Of a DNA stretch of 9,401 nt, positions 1 through 7,155 are shown piece after piece. The position numbers were made by a program, and so were the translations under genes. This DNA is from Saprospiraceae bacterium (lineage in GTDB: Bacteria; Bacteroidota; Bacteroidia; Chitinophagales; Saprospiraceae), in contig JALHPW010000021.1 in NCBI GenBank assembly GCA_022842255.1, positions 1 through 9,401 on the forward strand, in the 5' to 3' direction. The notes under the pieces were generated by a model. It saw only the letters and a list, made by a program, of their open reading frames with translations, was not told the DNA's origin and ran no database searches. Within the stretch, counting starts at the first letter, position 1, and each line of letters begins with the position of its first letter.

Positions 1-1814
1 CCTTTGCCCGGATCTTCGTAAAAAATATCGAAGCGGAATTCCTGCGGGTCCACGTTGGCAGTACCTACGGCGTACACGTTTTTCATCATCAAATCCCAGA
101 TGGGGAGTTTGACATTGGCCGTGGTGCTTTTCAGCATTTTGAGGAAAAGCACGTTGGTTTTCAGCGTATCGACCGAACTTTTCTTGGGCACATCGTCCGA
201 AAATTCACCGATTTTGTACGGAACACCATTATAGGTATAGGTCATGGCCACTCCCACTACCTGGTCGGGCTGCACGTTGAGGTTGATGCTGACAAAACCC
301 AATTGCTCGTTGTAGGTGAATTCTTGCGGGGACAACAGGCGGGCGTTCATTTTTTCAAAATCCCGGATTTGCTTCATACCGGTCATGTTGCCGGGCGTAG
401 CAAACGCTGGCCCGGTGAGTTTGCTCACTACCCGGTCGCTGAATCGCATATCAGGGTCGTCATTCAATTCATCCAGGATTTTGCGGTACAGGCTGTTGTT
501 CTGGTTGGCGGGCAGTGCGTTTCCTTTGATGTCCTGGCCGGGAGGATTGAGCAGGGCCCAGGAAGAGTCGACCATTTTGGAAGGAAGGGCTTCGCCCAAA
601 TCGGCGAGCGGCACCACGTCGCGGGTGTTTTGGAACTCCTGTTTGTCGTTGGTAATCCAGACCTCCATCCGCGTGATGCTGAACAGCGATTGCGGCACGG
701 GGAGACATTTCATTGCGGGCTCGAACTCGCTCCGGTTCCAGTGGCTGAGGAAGAAGTGGCGGTTTTCGTCGTATTCGTCGATTGGTTTTTCAAAGGTTTG
801 TACTTGCGAACCGCCTTGGACTTTGATGCTTTGTTGTCTGGAACGTTGCTGGCTTACTACGAGTGTGGTACGCAGGTGGCCAAATTTCATTTCCGTTTTC
901 AGACCGAAGAGGTTTTGCGCGCCTTTGATGAGGTTGGAGCGCAGGGGCATGGACACGTTACCGGCTTCTACGTTTTGAATGATTTCATCTTCCGAAAAAC
1001 CCTTCGTATCGTAGTTGATCTTCATTTGATTGTCAAAATCGAAGGTCGCCTGCGTGTTGTAGTTGAAATTGAGGTTCAATTTTTCCCCGATTTTGCCTTG
1101 GGCACTCATGTTGATGTCCATATCAAAATCGAAGTTCCCGTTGGTCTGCTGACGAAGGGTCAGGATCGGGTTCTGGATTTTTTGCCAATCGTACCCAAAG
1201 GTCAGGTTGATATTTCCTTGTGGTTTGATGTCTACGTTGGTGCCACCAAACAGACGGTCGATCAGTGAAGTTTTGAAGTTGAATTTTGACACCGGGTCGG
1301 TGGTGCCATCGGCGCTTTTTCCATCGGCGGAGACCACCCCCTGCAAGCGGTCGAAATATTCGCGTTGTTGTTGTTCGTCGCGGTAGCGCACATATTCCTC
1401 AAAGGTCATGTAGGTGGGTGCGCGGTAAAATTCTTCGCCAATCCGCTCGGTTACGATGTACATATCCGAAGCAGCGTCGTATTCCACCTGCCGTTCGATG
1501 GCTTTTGGGTCGCGCAAATCCACCGGATTGCTGCCTCCTGCATTGATAAAATCGTCGTAACGCTCGTTGAGCGGCGGGAAGGTATCTAGGGTGGACGGTA
1601 AACGGTCCACGGTGGACGGTTCACGGTTTACGGCTGACCGAGCACCGTCCACCTTGGACCGTGAGCCGTCTACCGTTATAGCCACAGGCCGTTCGCCTTC
1701 GGGGAAAAAGAGGGTAAGCACGTTTTCGCGCACGGCTTCGGGGTAAGCGAAGGCATAGAGTGCGCAAATGGAAAACAGGGCAATCGCCGCGAGAAGGCTG
1801 TTCTTCTTCGTCAT
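1..1814 (-). CDS. sprA: SprA, type 9 secretion outer-membrane translocon (N-terminal part, cut by window edge)
   Basis: SprA forms the very large outer-membrane beta-barrel through which type 9 secretion substrates leave the cell; in gliding Bacteroidota it is also needed for motility. The minus-strand frame is open without a stop from the ATG at 1814-1812 to the window edge, about 604 codons of a family usually near 2,400 residues. Residues 1-23 form a signal peptide with a Lys-Lys start and a hydrophobic core. Family hallmarks read directly are PTYMTFEEYVRY (about 133-144), DIKPQGNINLTFGYDW (195-210), a beta-rich barrel/plug segment around 226-330, and a VWITNDKQEFQNTRDVV...LADLGE stretch further on. 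Residues 47-77 are encoded by a heptamer repeat array and have no family counterpart that I recognise. The gene diverges from the polysaccharide genes. The identification is firm; only the missing C-terminus is unknown. Confidence 0.95.
   Translation of the reverse strand, partial: MTKKNSLLAAIALFSICALYAFAYPEAVRENVLTLFFPEGERPVAITVDGSRSKVDGARSAVNREPSTVDRLPSTLDTFPPLNERYDDFINAGGSNPVDLRDPKAIERQVEYDAASDMYIVTERIGEEFYRAPTYMTFEEYVRYRDEQQQREYFDRLQGVVSADGKSADGTTDPVSKFNFKTSLIDRLFGGTNVDIKPQGNINLTFGYDWQKIQNPILTLRQQTNGNFDFDMDINMSAQGKIGEKLNLNFNYNTQATFDFDNQMKINYDTKGFSEDEIIQNVEAGNVSMPLRSNLIKGAQNLFGLKTEMKFGHLRTTLVVSQQRSRQQSIKVQGGSQVQTFEKPIDEYDENRHFFLSHWNRSEFEPAMKCLPVPQSLFSITRMEVWITNDKQEFQNTRDVVPLADLGEALPSKMVDSSWALLNPPGQDIKGNALPANQNNSLYRKILDELNDDPDMRFSDRVVSKLTGPAFATPGNMTGMKQIRDFEKMNARLLSPQEFTYNEQLGFVSINLNVQPDQVVGVAMTYTYNGVPYKIGEFSDDVPKKSSVDTLKTNVLFLKMLKSTTANVKLPIWDLMMKNVYAVGTANVDPQEFRFDIFYEDPGK
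1585..1675. repeat. Degenerate heptamer array inside sprA
   Basis: Read on the minus strand, this stretch divides without gaps into thirteen 7-bp units. The first six mostly follow CGGTNNA or close variants and the last seven mostly CCGTNNA, so the two halves are roughly inverted. The best arms are 1602-1620 and 1644-1662, 19 bp with one mismatch. The centre of the right-hand minus-strand half also holds the short palindrome GTCCACGGTGGAC (+ strand 1605-1617). The array stays in frame and encodes SprA residues about 47-77, a hydrophilic segment between the signal peptide and the first conserved block. Confidence 0.85.
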
Positions 1815-1990
1815 TTTCAAAAAAGCAGGATGGTTTACAGTAATGGATTTGTTGACTGGCGAATTGGCTGATTGGCGGCATTTATGACCGATTTCAACAA
1901 ATACAACCCTGAAAACAAATTCAACTTCACATAGTCAGACCGGTGTTGGTGCCCGGCATGCGGATTACGAGTGGGGCAATGACGCAGGCT

Positions 1991-2039
1991 CCAAAAAAAT
2001 GGTTGCCTTGACTTGACTTATTTCCCGACCATTTTTTGG
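1991..2039. repeat. Short inverted repeat, possible operator
   Basis: Arms CCAAAAAAATGGT (1991-2003) and ACCATTTTTTGG (2028-2039) are complementary apart from one extra A, separated by 24 bp. The right arm lies just upstream of the promoter candidate at 2053, where a regulator could bind. No gene ends here on either strand, so a terminator role is unlikely. The A/T-rich cores make chance occurrence plausible. Confidence 0.35.
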
Positions 2040-2052
2040 CAAGCAGTTTTTC

Positions 2053-2060
2053 TACTTTTG
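2053..2060 (+). promoter_or_regulatory. Candidate Bacteroidota -7 promoter element for the Wzz-type gene
   Basis: TACTTTTG matches the Bacteroidota -7 consensus TAnnTTTG exactly. A TTTG lies at 2035-2038, but the 14-bp gap is shorter than the usual spacing to the -33 element. If used, transcription would begin near 2067 and give a 5' leader of about 155 nt containing the hairpin at 2098-2193. The motif has six fixed bases, so a few matches per strand are expected by chance in a window this size. Confidence 0.4.
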
Positions 2061-2097
2061 TGCCGCGTTTGGAGCGTTTAAACGTTTAGGTTAGGGC

Positions 2098-2193
2098 TTA
2101 GGGTTGAGTAGTTTAGGGTTTAGGGGTTCCGCTCTACGCTAAACACCAAACCCTAAACCCCTAAACTCTAAACCCTAAACTACTCAACCCTAA
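2098..2193. repeat. Telomere-like heptamer repeat forming a 26-bp perfect inverted repeat
   Basis: Arms 2098-2123 and 2168-2193 are perfectly complementary over 26 bp, with a 44-bp interior that contains further copies of the same motif. The units are degenerate CCCTAAA/TTTAGGG heptamers, and the flanks (about 2085-2097 and 2194-2215) carry more diverged copies. The structure ends within 30 bp of the ATG at 2222, so if transcribed it would make a strong hairpin in the leader of the Wzz-type gene. It resembles plant telomere sequence only by composition. Confidence 0.85.
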
Positions 2194-2221
2194 ACCTCCA
2201 AACCCTCAACCATAATTATCT

Positions 2222-3343
2222 ATGAGCAACCGCGACAACCTCCTCGGCGTTTTGGGGACGATTTACCGATGGAGAAAGGCTATTCGAAACACTTGCCTGC
2301 TGGCCTTGATTGGCAGTGTTGGCATTGCCTTGTGGATGGACAACTATTACAAGTCCACCACCATTTTTTACCCGTCCAACCAGGACCTTTCCAAGCCTGA
2401 GCTCATTTTTGGCACCATGGTTAAGGTGACTGAATATTTTGGTACAGACAAGGACGTCGACCGAATTCTGGAAATTGCGGCAAGCAACGAGGTGGTAGAT
2501 TACATGCTGAACCGTTTCAATCTTTTTCAGCATTACGACATTGACTCCAGTAGCCAGGAAGGCCGTTTTTGGGCGCGCTTGAAATTCCGGGAATTGTATG
2601 TGGTACAAAAAAACCGCAATGATGCCATCGAATTGAGCATCGAAGACACCGACCCGAAATTAGCCGCCGATATGGCCAATGCCGCTCGGGAAAAAATCGA
2701 TGAAATCGCCCAGCGACTCACGAAGAACAACCAGGCCCAGCTCATCGCCTCTTTCGACGCCAATATCAAGCGTAAAACCGCCGAACTGATCCGGCTTGGC
2801 GATTCACTCCGCAACGTGCAGGCCCAGTACAATATCTATGCTGGCGGTGAGCAGGGCGAACAACTCTCCGAACAACTCACCCGAGCGGAGGAAGACATCG
2901 CCCGTAACCGCGCACGACTGGAAGTGCTGGATGGCAACCCAGTCATTCCGCTCGACACCATCGAATACATCAAAGCCAACCTGCGTGGTGCCATGCGCCA
3001 ACGCCAGATGTTGCTGGCGCACAGTCCGAAAGGTGGCAACCTGAGCATCCGGGACTACAATGAAGGCATCGGCCGGGTGTCTATTGCCAATGATTTGCAC
3101 AATCAGGCGCGCAAACAATTAGGTTTTGACTTAGAACGCTACAACCAAATCCTAGCCGCCCAAGCCACCGACATGAAGGCACTACAAACCGTTGAAATTG
3201 CCGAACCAGCGCTGATGAAAATCCGTCCGCGGCGCAGCATGATCGTGATCGGAGCCGTAGCAGCCGCATTTCTCTTCACGCTATTTGCGGCATTTTTGGC
3301 AGATGCCTACCGCGATGTGAATTGGAAGGAGTTGGGGAATTGA
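2222..3343 (+). CDS. Wzz/GumC-type polysaccharide chain-length determinant (no kinase domain)
   Basis: This is a polysaccharide co-polymerase of the inner membrane, a family that sets the length of, or helps export, surface polysaccharide. The 373-residue product has the expected architecture: a short cytoplasmic N-terminus, TM1 at about 23-39, a large periplasmic region rich in helices and predicted coiled coil (about 150-235 and 285-325), and TM2 at about 338-360 followed by a short tail. The segment EPALMKIRPRRSM just before TM2 is the typical pre-TM motif with prolines and basic residues. There is no C-terminal Walker tyrosine-kinase domain, so it resembles Wzz proteins that act without a fused kinase. 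The ATG at 2222 is the first in frame and leaves a sensible N-terminus. The next gene, an O-antigen ligase/polymerase type, fits the same pathway. Which polysaccharide is handled cannot be told from the sequence. Confidence 0.82.
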   Translation: MSNRDNLLGVLGTIYRWRKAIRNTCLLALIGSVGIALWMDNYYKSTTIFYPSNQDLSKPELIFGTMVKVTEYFGTDKDVDRILEIAASNEVVDYMLNRFNLFQHYDIDSSSQEGRFWARLKFRELYVVQKNRNDAIELSIEDTDPKLAADMANAAREKIDEIAQRLTKNNQAQLIASFDANIKRKTAELIRLGDSLRNVQAQYNIYAGGEQGEQLSEQLTRAEEDIARNRARLEVLDGNPVIPLDTIEYIKANLRGAMRQRQMLLAHSPKGGNLSIRDYNEGIGRVSIANDLHNQARKQLGFDLERYNQILAAQATDMKALQTVEIAEPALMKIRPRRSMIVIGAVAAAFLFTLFAAFLADAYRDVNWKELGN

Positions 3344-3344
3344 C

Positions 3345-3400
3345 GAGTTGCGAAGTGCGAGTTGCGAAGTGCGAGTTGCGAAGTACGAAGTACGAAACTG
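3345..3400. repeat. Heptamer tandem array directly after the Wzz-type stop codon
   Basis: Starting one base after the TGA at 3341-3343, eight consecutive 7-bp units can be read: GAGTTGC and GAAGTGC alternate five times, then GAAGTAC twice, then a diverged GAAACTG. The first six units also form three copies of a 14-bp unit. No inverted arm and no terminator is apparent in it. Confidence 0.85.
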
Positions 3401-3410
3401 AGCCACCAAA

Positions 3411-3673
3411 CGTAGCGTCGTAGCGTCGTAGCGTGAAACCCCAAACCTAGCGTCGCAGCGTGAAACCAAAAATCGTAGCGCCGTAGCGACGTTGCGTGAA
3501 ACCCAAAAACGTAGCGTCGTAGCGTCGTTGCGTGAAACCCCAAACCTAGCGTCGCAGCGTGAAACCAAAAATCCTAGCGCCGTAGCGTCGTTGCGTGAAA
3601 CCAAAAACGTAGCGTCGTAGCGTCGTTGCGTGAAACCCAAAAACATACCGCCGTAGCGTCGCAACCTGAAACC
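3411..3673. repeat. Higher-order tandem repeat array overlapping the start of the ligase-type gene
   Basis: Eight units of 27, 30, 35 or 36 bp each end in TGAAACC. Inside them an octamer GTAGCGTC is repeated two to three times. Units 2-4 (3441-3539, 99 bp) and units 5-7 (3540-3637, 98 bp) are near-identical blocks that differ by about two substitutions and one missing base, which points to a recent block duplication. Unit 8 is the most diverged. The array extends past the first possible start codon of the next gene at 3626. There are no unique spacers, so it is not a CRISPR array. Confidence 0.9.
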
Positions 3674-5182
3674 AAAATCGCCACCACAGCCAGAAATAGT
3701 AGTTCAACATCCACAAACTTGAAACTTGAAACAATAACCGGGATTCCAAAAGGCCACCCACAGGGGGTGTTGGCTGTGGCGTTTATCGCGCTGAGTCTGA
3801 GTGCTATTTTGGCGGGTTTGTGGTTGGAAATGACCTGGATAACCTTTATTCCGGCAGGTTTGGCGATGCTCTGGTTGGCCTTGGTAGATGTGCGGAAGGT
3901 ATTTTTCCTGATGCTCGGCTGTATCCCGATTTCGACAGAGATATCCCTTCCGGGAGGTTTGGCCACTGATTTGCCTTCCGAGCCCTTGATGTGGCTGCTA
4001 ACCTTGGCGGGGGTGGCGTGGTTTTCCCGCAATTGGCGACAAGTGGACGTTCGGTTTTTCCGCCATCCGATCACTTTGGCGCTTTTTGCCCATTTGTTTT
4101 GGCTCACGGTCACGGTGGCCTTTTCGCAAAGTCTGCTCATTTCATTCAAATCCCTGCTGGCAAAGGGCTGGTATGTGGCGGTATTTTATTTCTGGGCAGC
4201 GCGTTTCCTGAACAATCCACGCGATTTCAAGGCCCTGATGTGGTGGTTTTTTGTGCCGCTTTTTTTGGCGACCATTACCGTGGTGTATCGACACGCCGGG
4301 TATAATTTTTCCTTTGAGACCATCAATGGGTGCCTGGAGCCTTTCTTCCGCAACCACGTGATGTATGCCTGTTTGCTGGCTATTTTCCTGCCGTTTGCCT
4401 GGTATGGCACCTATTGGTATCGGCGTTTTTCGGGCCCTTGGTGGTTGTTGGTAGCGGGTGTGCTGGTGTTTTTGGTGGGCATCAATTTCGCTTATACCCG
4501 TGCGGCCTATGGGGCTTTGGTACTGGCCGTGGGCGTGTATTGGGTGGTGCGCTGGCGTTTGATGAAAGCGGCATTGGTCGGGGCGGCCCTGTTTTTTGCC
4601 GTGTTTTTTGTGTTTTTGGGCACACGGAACAACTGGCTGATGTTTGCCCCGGAATTTGAAAAAACCATTTCACACCAGCGTTTCGACCGACTTTTGGAGG
4701 CCACTACCAAACTGGAGGATATTTCCACGATGGAGCGCGTGTACCGATGGGTGGCCGCGTCGTATATGATCCAGGAACGCCCGGCGTTGGGGTTTGGTCC
4801 TGCTACGTTTTATACCTATTACAAAAATTACACGGTCACGAGTTTCCGCACCTACGTGTCAGACAATCCGGAGCGGTCCAGCACCCACAACTATTTCCTG
4901 ATGGTGGCGGTAGAACAGGGTTTGCCGGGCCTCTTGTTTTTTCTGTTGTTTTGTGTGGTGGTGATGCTCAAGGGCGAATCGACCTACCACCGCACGAGAG
5001 ATCGCGACACGCGGGTGGCGTTGTTGTCGGCACTGCTGTGTTTTGTGCTCATCAATATCCTGATGCTGATGAACGATTTTATCGAAACGGATAAGATTGG
5101 TTCGCTTTTTTTCCTTTCGGCGGCTATTTTGGTGAATATTGATTTGAGGAATCGGGACGGGGTGGAAACTTCTGAAGGCTAA
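3626..5182 (+). CDS. O-antigen ligase/polymerase family (Wzy_C-type) membrane protein
   Basis: Proteins of this family either polymerise undecaprenol-linked glycan repeats (Wzy) or transfer finished glycan to an acceptor (WaaL) at the periplasmic face of the inner membrane. Roughly ten to eleven hydrophobic helices span residues 48-505, with a large periplasmic loop at about 335-425. Family-type motifs seen are FAYTRAAYGAL (288-298), RVYRW (371-375), GFGPATF (389-395) and STHNYFL (419-425). The Wzz-type neighbour supports a role in polysaccharide assembly; ligase versus polymerase cannot be separated here. The start is uncertain. The frame is open from 3599, no ATG precedes residue 69, and that residue follows the first helix. 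The candidates are TTG 3626 (inside the repeat array), TTG 3719 and GTG 3767. Coordinates use the longest version, whose first 16 residues are repeat-encoded and whose first 47 are low-complexity. Confidence 0.8.
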   Translation: MRETQKHTAVASQPETKIATTARNSSSTSTNLKLETITGIPKGHPQGVLAVAFIALSLSAILAGLWLEMTWITFIPAGLAMLWLALVDVRKVFFLMLGCIPISTEISLPGGLATDLPSEPLMWLLTLAGVAWFSRNWRQVDVRFFRHPITLALFAHLFWLTVTVAFSQSLLISFKSLLAKGWYVAVFYFWAARFLNNPRDFKALMWWFFVPLFLATITVVYRHAGYNFSFETINGCLEPFFRNHVMYACLLAIFLPFAWYGTYWYRRFSGPWWLLVAGVLVFLVGINFAYTRAAYGALVLAVGVYWVVRWRLMKAALVGAALFFAVFFVFLGTRNNWLMFAPEFEKTISHQRFDRLLEATTKLEDISTMERVYRWVAASYMIQERPALGFGPATFYTYYKNYTVTSFRTYVSDNPERSSTHNYFLMVAVEQGLPGLLFFLLFCVVVMLKGESTYHRTRDRDTRVALLSALLCFVLINILMLMNDFIETDKIGSLFFLSAAILVNIDLRNRDGVETSEG

Positions 5183-5216
5183 GGTGTGTTCTGACAGGGC
5201 ATTTTCAAACAAATCC

Positions 5217-5226
5217 CCTATTTTTA
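5217..5226 (+). promoter_or_regulatory. CCTATTTTTA motif upstream of the first caspase gene
   Basis: This 10-base motif ends 30 bases before the ATG at 5257. The same ten bases occur at 7118-7127, 28 bases before the ATG at 7156. TATTTTTA differs from the -7 consensus TAnnTTTG only in the last base. No convincing -33 element was found at either site, so promoter function is only a suggestion. Confidence 0.25.
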
Positions 5227-5256
5227 GGCCTTGTTTCCTGCAAGTTTGCCTCTGAC

Positions 5257-7077
5257 ATGAAAACGCTCCCCCTGCTTTTTGCCCTCTTTTTTGCAATGCC
5301 CAGCGCGCCCTTGCAATCCCCCGTTGCTCCCCAGAAAAACAGACTGGGCAAGGATTACGCCGTCTTCTTCTACGTTACCGATTTCAAACCTGGATGGGAA
5401 TCTCTGCCAGAAACCAAGACGGAAGCCCTGGTGCTCAAGGCCGAACTGGAGACCAATTTCGGCTTCCAATGCGAAGCTGTGGCAAACCCGAGCAAAGCGC
5501 AAATACTCGCCAAACTAAAATCCTACAACGACCGCATTAGCTCCGACGACCAATTGCTGCTCTTTTTTTCCATGCACGGACATTATGACGCCAGTGCTGA
5601 GCGTGGCTACCTCATCCCTGCCGTTGGTACATCTGTCGATGAATACGGTTCATCGTGGCTGAGTTACGATGATCTTGGCACTTATCTGGCTCGCTGCCAA
5701 GCCAAGCACTTACTGCTAGCGCTCGATGCCTGCCATTCAGGCTCATTTGGCATCCGGAACAAAGCCCGCCCAGAGGCACCCACCTACGCTCAAACCGACG
5801 ACTGCGCCCAGCGCCTGGCCAAAATGCTTGAGTATAAAGCGCGGCAATACTGCACGTCCGGCAATAAAGAAGCCAAAACCCCAGCGAAATCCCGCTTCGC
5901 CGACAAATTCCTCGAAGCGCTGCGCAAGGGTGGAGAGGAAGGGCTCGTGCGTTTCGATGACCTGGAATATTCGCTTGGTAAGATTGAGCACCCGCAGCCT
6001 GAAAGCGGCACGTTTCGGGGACATGAAGCTGGTGGGGATTTTGTTTTTGTGCGGCAGGGGGGATGTGTGACGGCTCCTCCAAAACCTGCTCTTGTAGAGG
6101 ATAATGCTGCCGAAGAACGGGTTTGGAAAATTGCCCAAAAGCGAAACGATATTCAAATGTACTTGGATGAATTTCCAAATGGCAAGTATAAGGAGGAAGC
6201 TGAGAGGAGGAAAAAGGCAGAGAATACCGATTCAAAATCCCTAAAATGTAGAGAGTTGATTATTTGTGAGACCTCATTCGAAGATTCTGTGATGATTCCG
6301 GCGAGTCAAGTGTTGATAAAGGGCAACTATCGTCCTGATAATTACTATGTCGTTGAGGTTGATAGGACCACGCCTCTAGGGAATGGGCCCTGGAAGCCTG
6401 CAACCATAGGTATTCAGGATACAGGAAAGACCTTTCAATTCCGCATTACGGATTCAAAAACCGGCAACAAATGCTGGGGAAATGTAAAAATAGTAGCAGG
6501 GCTCTCCATTGAGTCAGATATGGTATTTGTGAAAGGTGGGAGTTATGATAAGGTGACCATAAACGACTTTTACATAAATAAGTATGAAATTACCCAGGCA
6601 CAATGGAAAAAGGTAATGGGTAAAAATCCATCAAAATTTGCAGGTTGCGACAATTGCCCAGTGGAAAATATAAATCAAGACGATGTGGATTCCTTTATCC
6701 TAAAACTAGCACTAAGAACTGGGGTGGAGTATAGGTTACCTACAGGGTTTGAGTGGAAATTCGCCTATTCAGGAGGGACAAAAAGCAAATATTTTCAATA
6801 TGCTGGAAGCAATATTATTGATGAAGTAGCATGGTGGAATGGAAATTCAAAAGCAAAAACACATCCAGTCGGATTGAAAACCCCCAATGAACTAGGCCTC
6901 TTTGACATGAATGGCAATGTAGAAGAAATGACCTTGGATCACATAACTGGCAAATCTCAAACCTATAGGGGAGGAAGTTGGAAGGATGATGATAAAGTGC
7001 GTAACTACTCTATAGCAGGAAATGGGCAATTTTACCGCGCTCATACTCTCGGCTTCCGCCTAGCCCGATCAAAATAA
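5257..7077 (+). CDS. Exported caspase-like (C14) peptidase fused to a SUMF1/FGE-type domain
   Basis: The 606-residue product starts with a signal peptide (about 1-20). A caspase-like p20 domain spans about 33-266: the beta-strand DYAVFFYVTDF, the catalytic-His motif FSMHGHYD (His107), and the catalytic-Cys motif LALDACHSGSF (Cys159), so the Cys-His dyad looks intact. A short helical segment with the motif YLDEFPNGKY follows (about 285-320), then a beta-rich module (330-412) ending in KCWGNVKIV, similar to extracellular Ig-like repeats of Bacteroidota. Residues 421-605 are a SUMF1/FGE-type domain (MVFVKGGSY, CDNCPVE, YRLPTGFEWKFA, GLFDMNGNVEEM, YRGGSW, LGFRLAR). The catalytic cysteines of true formylglycine-generating enzymes, which follow the GGSW block, are absent, so a binding or structural role is likelier. 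GC in sampled blocks falls from about 48-70% in the caspase half to 32-43% after about 6200. A paralogue begins at 9181. The target is unknown. Confidence 0.88.
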   Translation: MKTLPLLFALFFAMPSAPLQSPVAPQKNRLGKDYAVFFYVTDFKPGWESLPETKTEALVLKAELETNFGFQCEAVANPSKAQILAKLKSYNDRISSDDQLLLFFSMHGHYDASAERGYLIPAVGTSVDEYGSSWLSYDDLGTYLARCQAKHLLLALDACHSGSFGIRNKARPEAPTYAQTDDCAQRLAKMLEYKARQYCTSGNKEAKTPAKSRFADKFLEALRKGGEEGLVRFDDLEYSLGKIEHPQPESGTFRGHEAGGDFVFVRQGGCVTAPPKPALVEDNAAEERVWKIAQKRNDIQMYLDEFPNGKYKEEAERRKKAENTDSKSLKCRELIICETSFEDSVMIPASQVLIKGNYRPDNYYVVEVDRTTPLGNGPWKPATIGIQDTGKTFQFRITDSKTGNKCWGNVKIVAGLSIESDMVFVKGGSYDKVTINDFYINKYEITQAQWKKVMGKNPSKFAGCDNCPVENINQDDVDSFILKLALRTGVEYRLPTGFEWKFAYSGGTKSKYFQYAGSNIIDEVAWWNGNSKAKTHPVGLKTPNELGLFDMNGNVEEMTLDHITGKSQTYRGGSWKDDDKVRNYSIAGNGQFYRAHTLGFRLARSK

Positions 7078-7117
7078 CCCCACCCCCCACCCCAAATTTC
7101 CAAATCCAACCCACTTT

Positions 7118-7127
7118 CCTATTTTTA
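7118..7127 (+). promoter_or_regulatory. CCTATTTTTA motif upstream of the exported unknown gene
   Basis: It is identical in ten bases to the motif at 5217-5226 and sits at nearly the same distance from the following start codon. It lies after a C-rich stretch (about 7077-7094) that follows the caspase stop codon. It could mean separate but similar transcription starts for the two genes; the evidence is weak. Confidence 0.25.
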
Positions 7128-7155
7128 CCCCCAATTATTCACAAACCTCCACACC

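Larger units (their letters stand above)
1815..2221. other. Divergent intergenic region between sprA and the Wzz-type gene
   Basis: About 407 bp without a credible gene. It holds a short inverted repeat (1991-2039), a TAnnTTTG promoter candidate facing right (2053-2060), and a heptamer-based hairpin (2098-2193). On the sprA side (1815-1990) I found no exact TAnnTTTG match reading left and no clear terminator. Short open frames here are not supported by any recognisable protein. Confidence 0.7.

Noticed and set aside
303..1268. Long plus-strand open frame (321 codons) opposite sprA
   Set aside because: It is antisense to a clearly homologous SprA coding frame and its translation has no recognisable domain; open antisense frames are common opposite such genes.
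1991..2039. Rho-independent terminator
   Set aside because: No gene ends here on either strand and the stem is almost wholly A/T, so an operator or chance repeat fits better.
2085..2215. Eukaryotic telomere or plant contamination because of CCCTAAA repeats
   Set aside because: The units are degenerate and inverted, and are flanked on both sides by bacterial genes within one continuous sequence; the same period occurs in other repeats here.
3411..3673. CRISPR array
   Set aside because: Repeat units abut without unique spacers, differ in length (27-36 bp), contain internal octamers, and no cas gene is present.
3281..4149. Minus-strand open frames with repeated FHATTLRRYVFGF-like peptides
   Set aside because: They are readings of the GTAGCGTC-type array in frames opened by the repeat and overlap the ligase-type gene; no independent evidence of coding.
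5612..6235. Minus-strand open frames opposite the caspase domain
   Set aside because: They are antisense shadows of a gene with intact caspase motifs and show no domain of their own.
6517..7074. Functional formylglycine-generating enzyme or sulfatase activator
   Set aside because: The cysteines required after the GGSW block are missing and no sulfatase gene is nearby.
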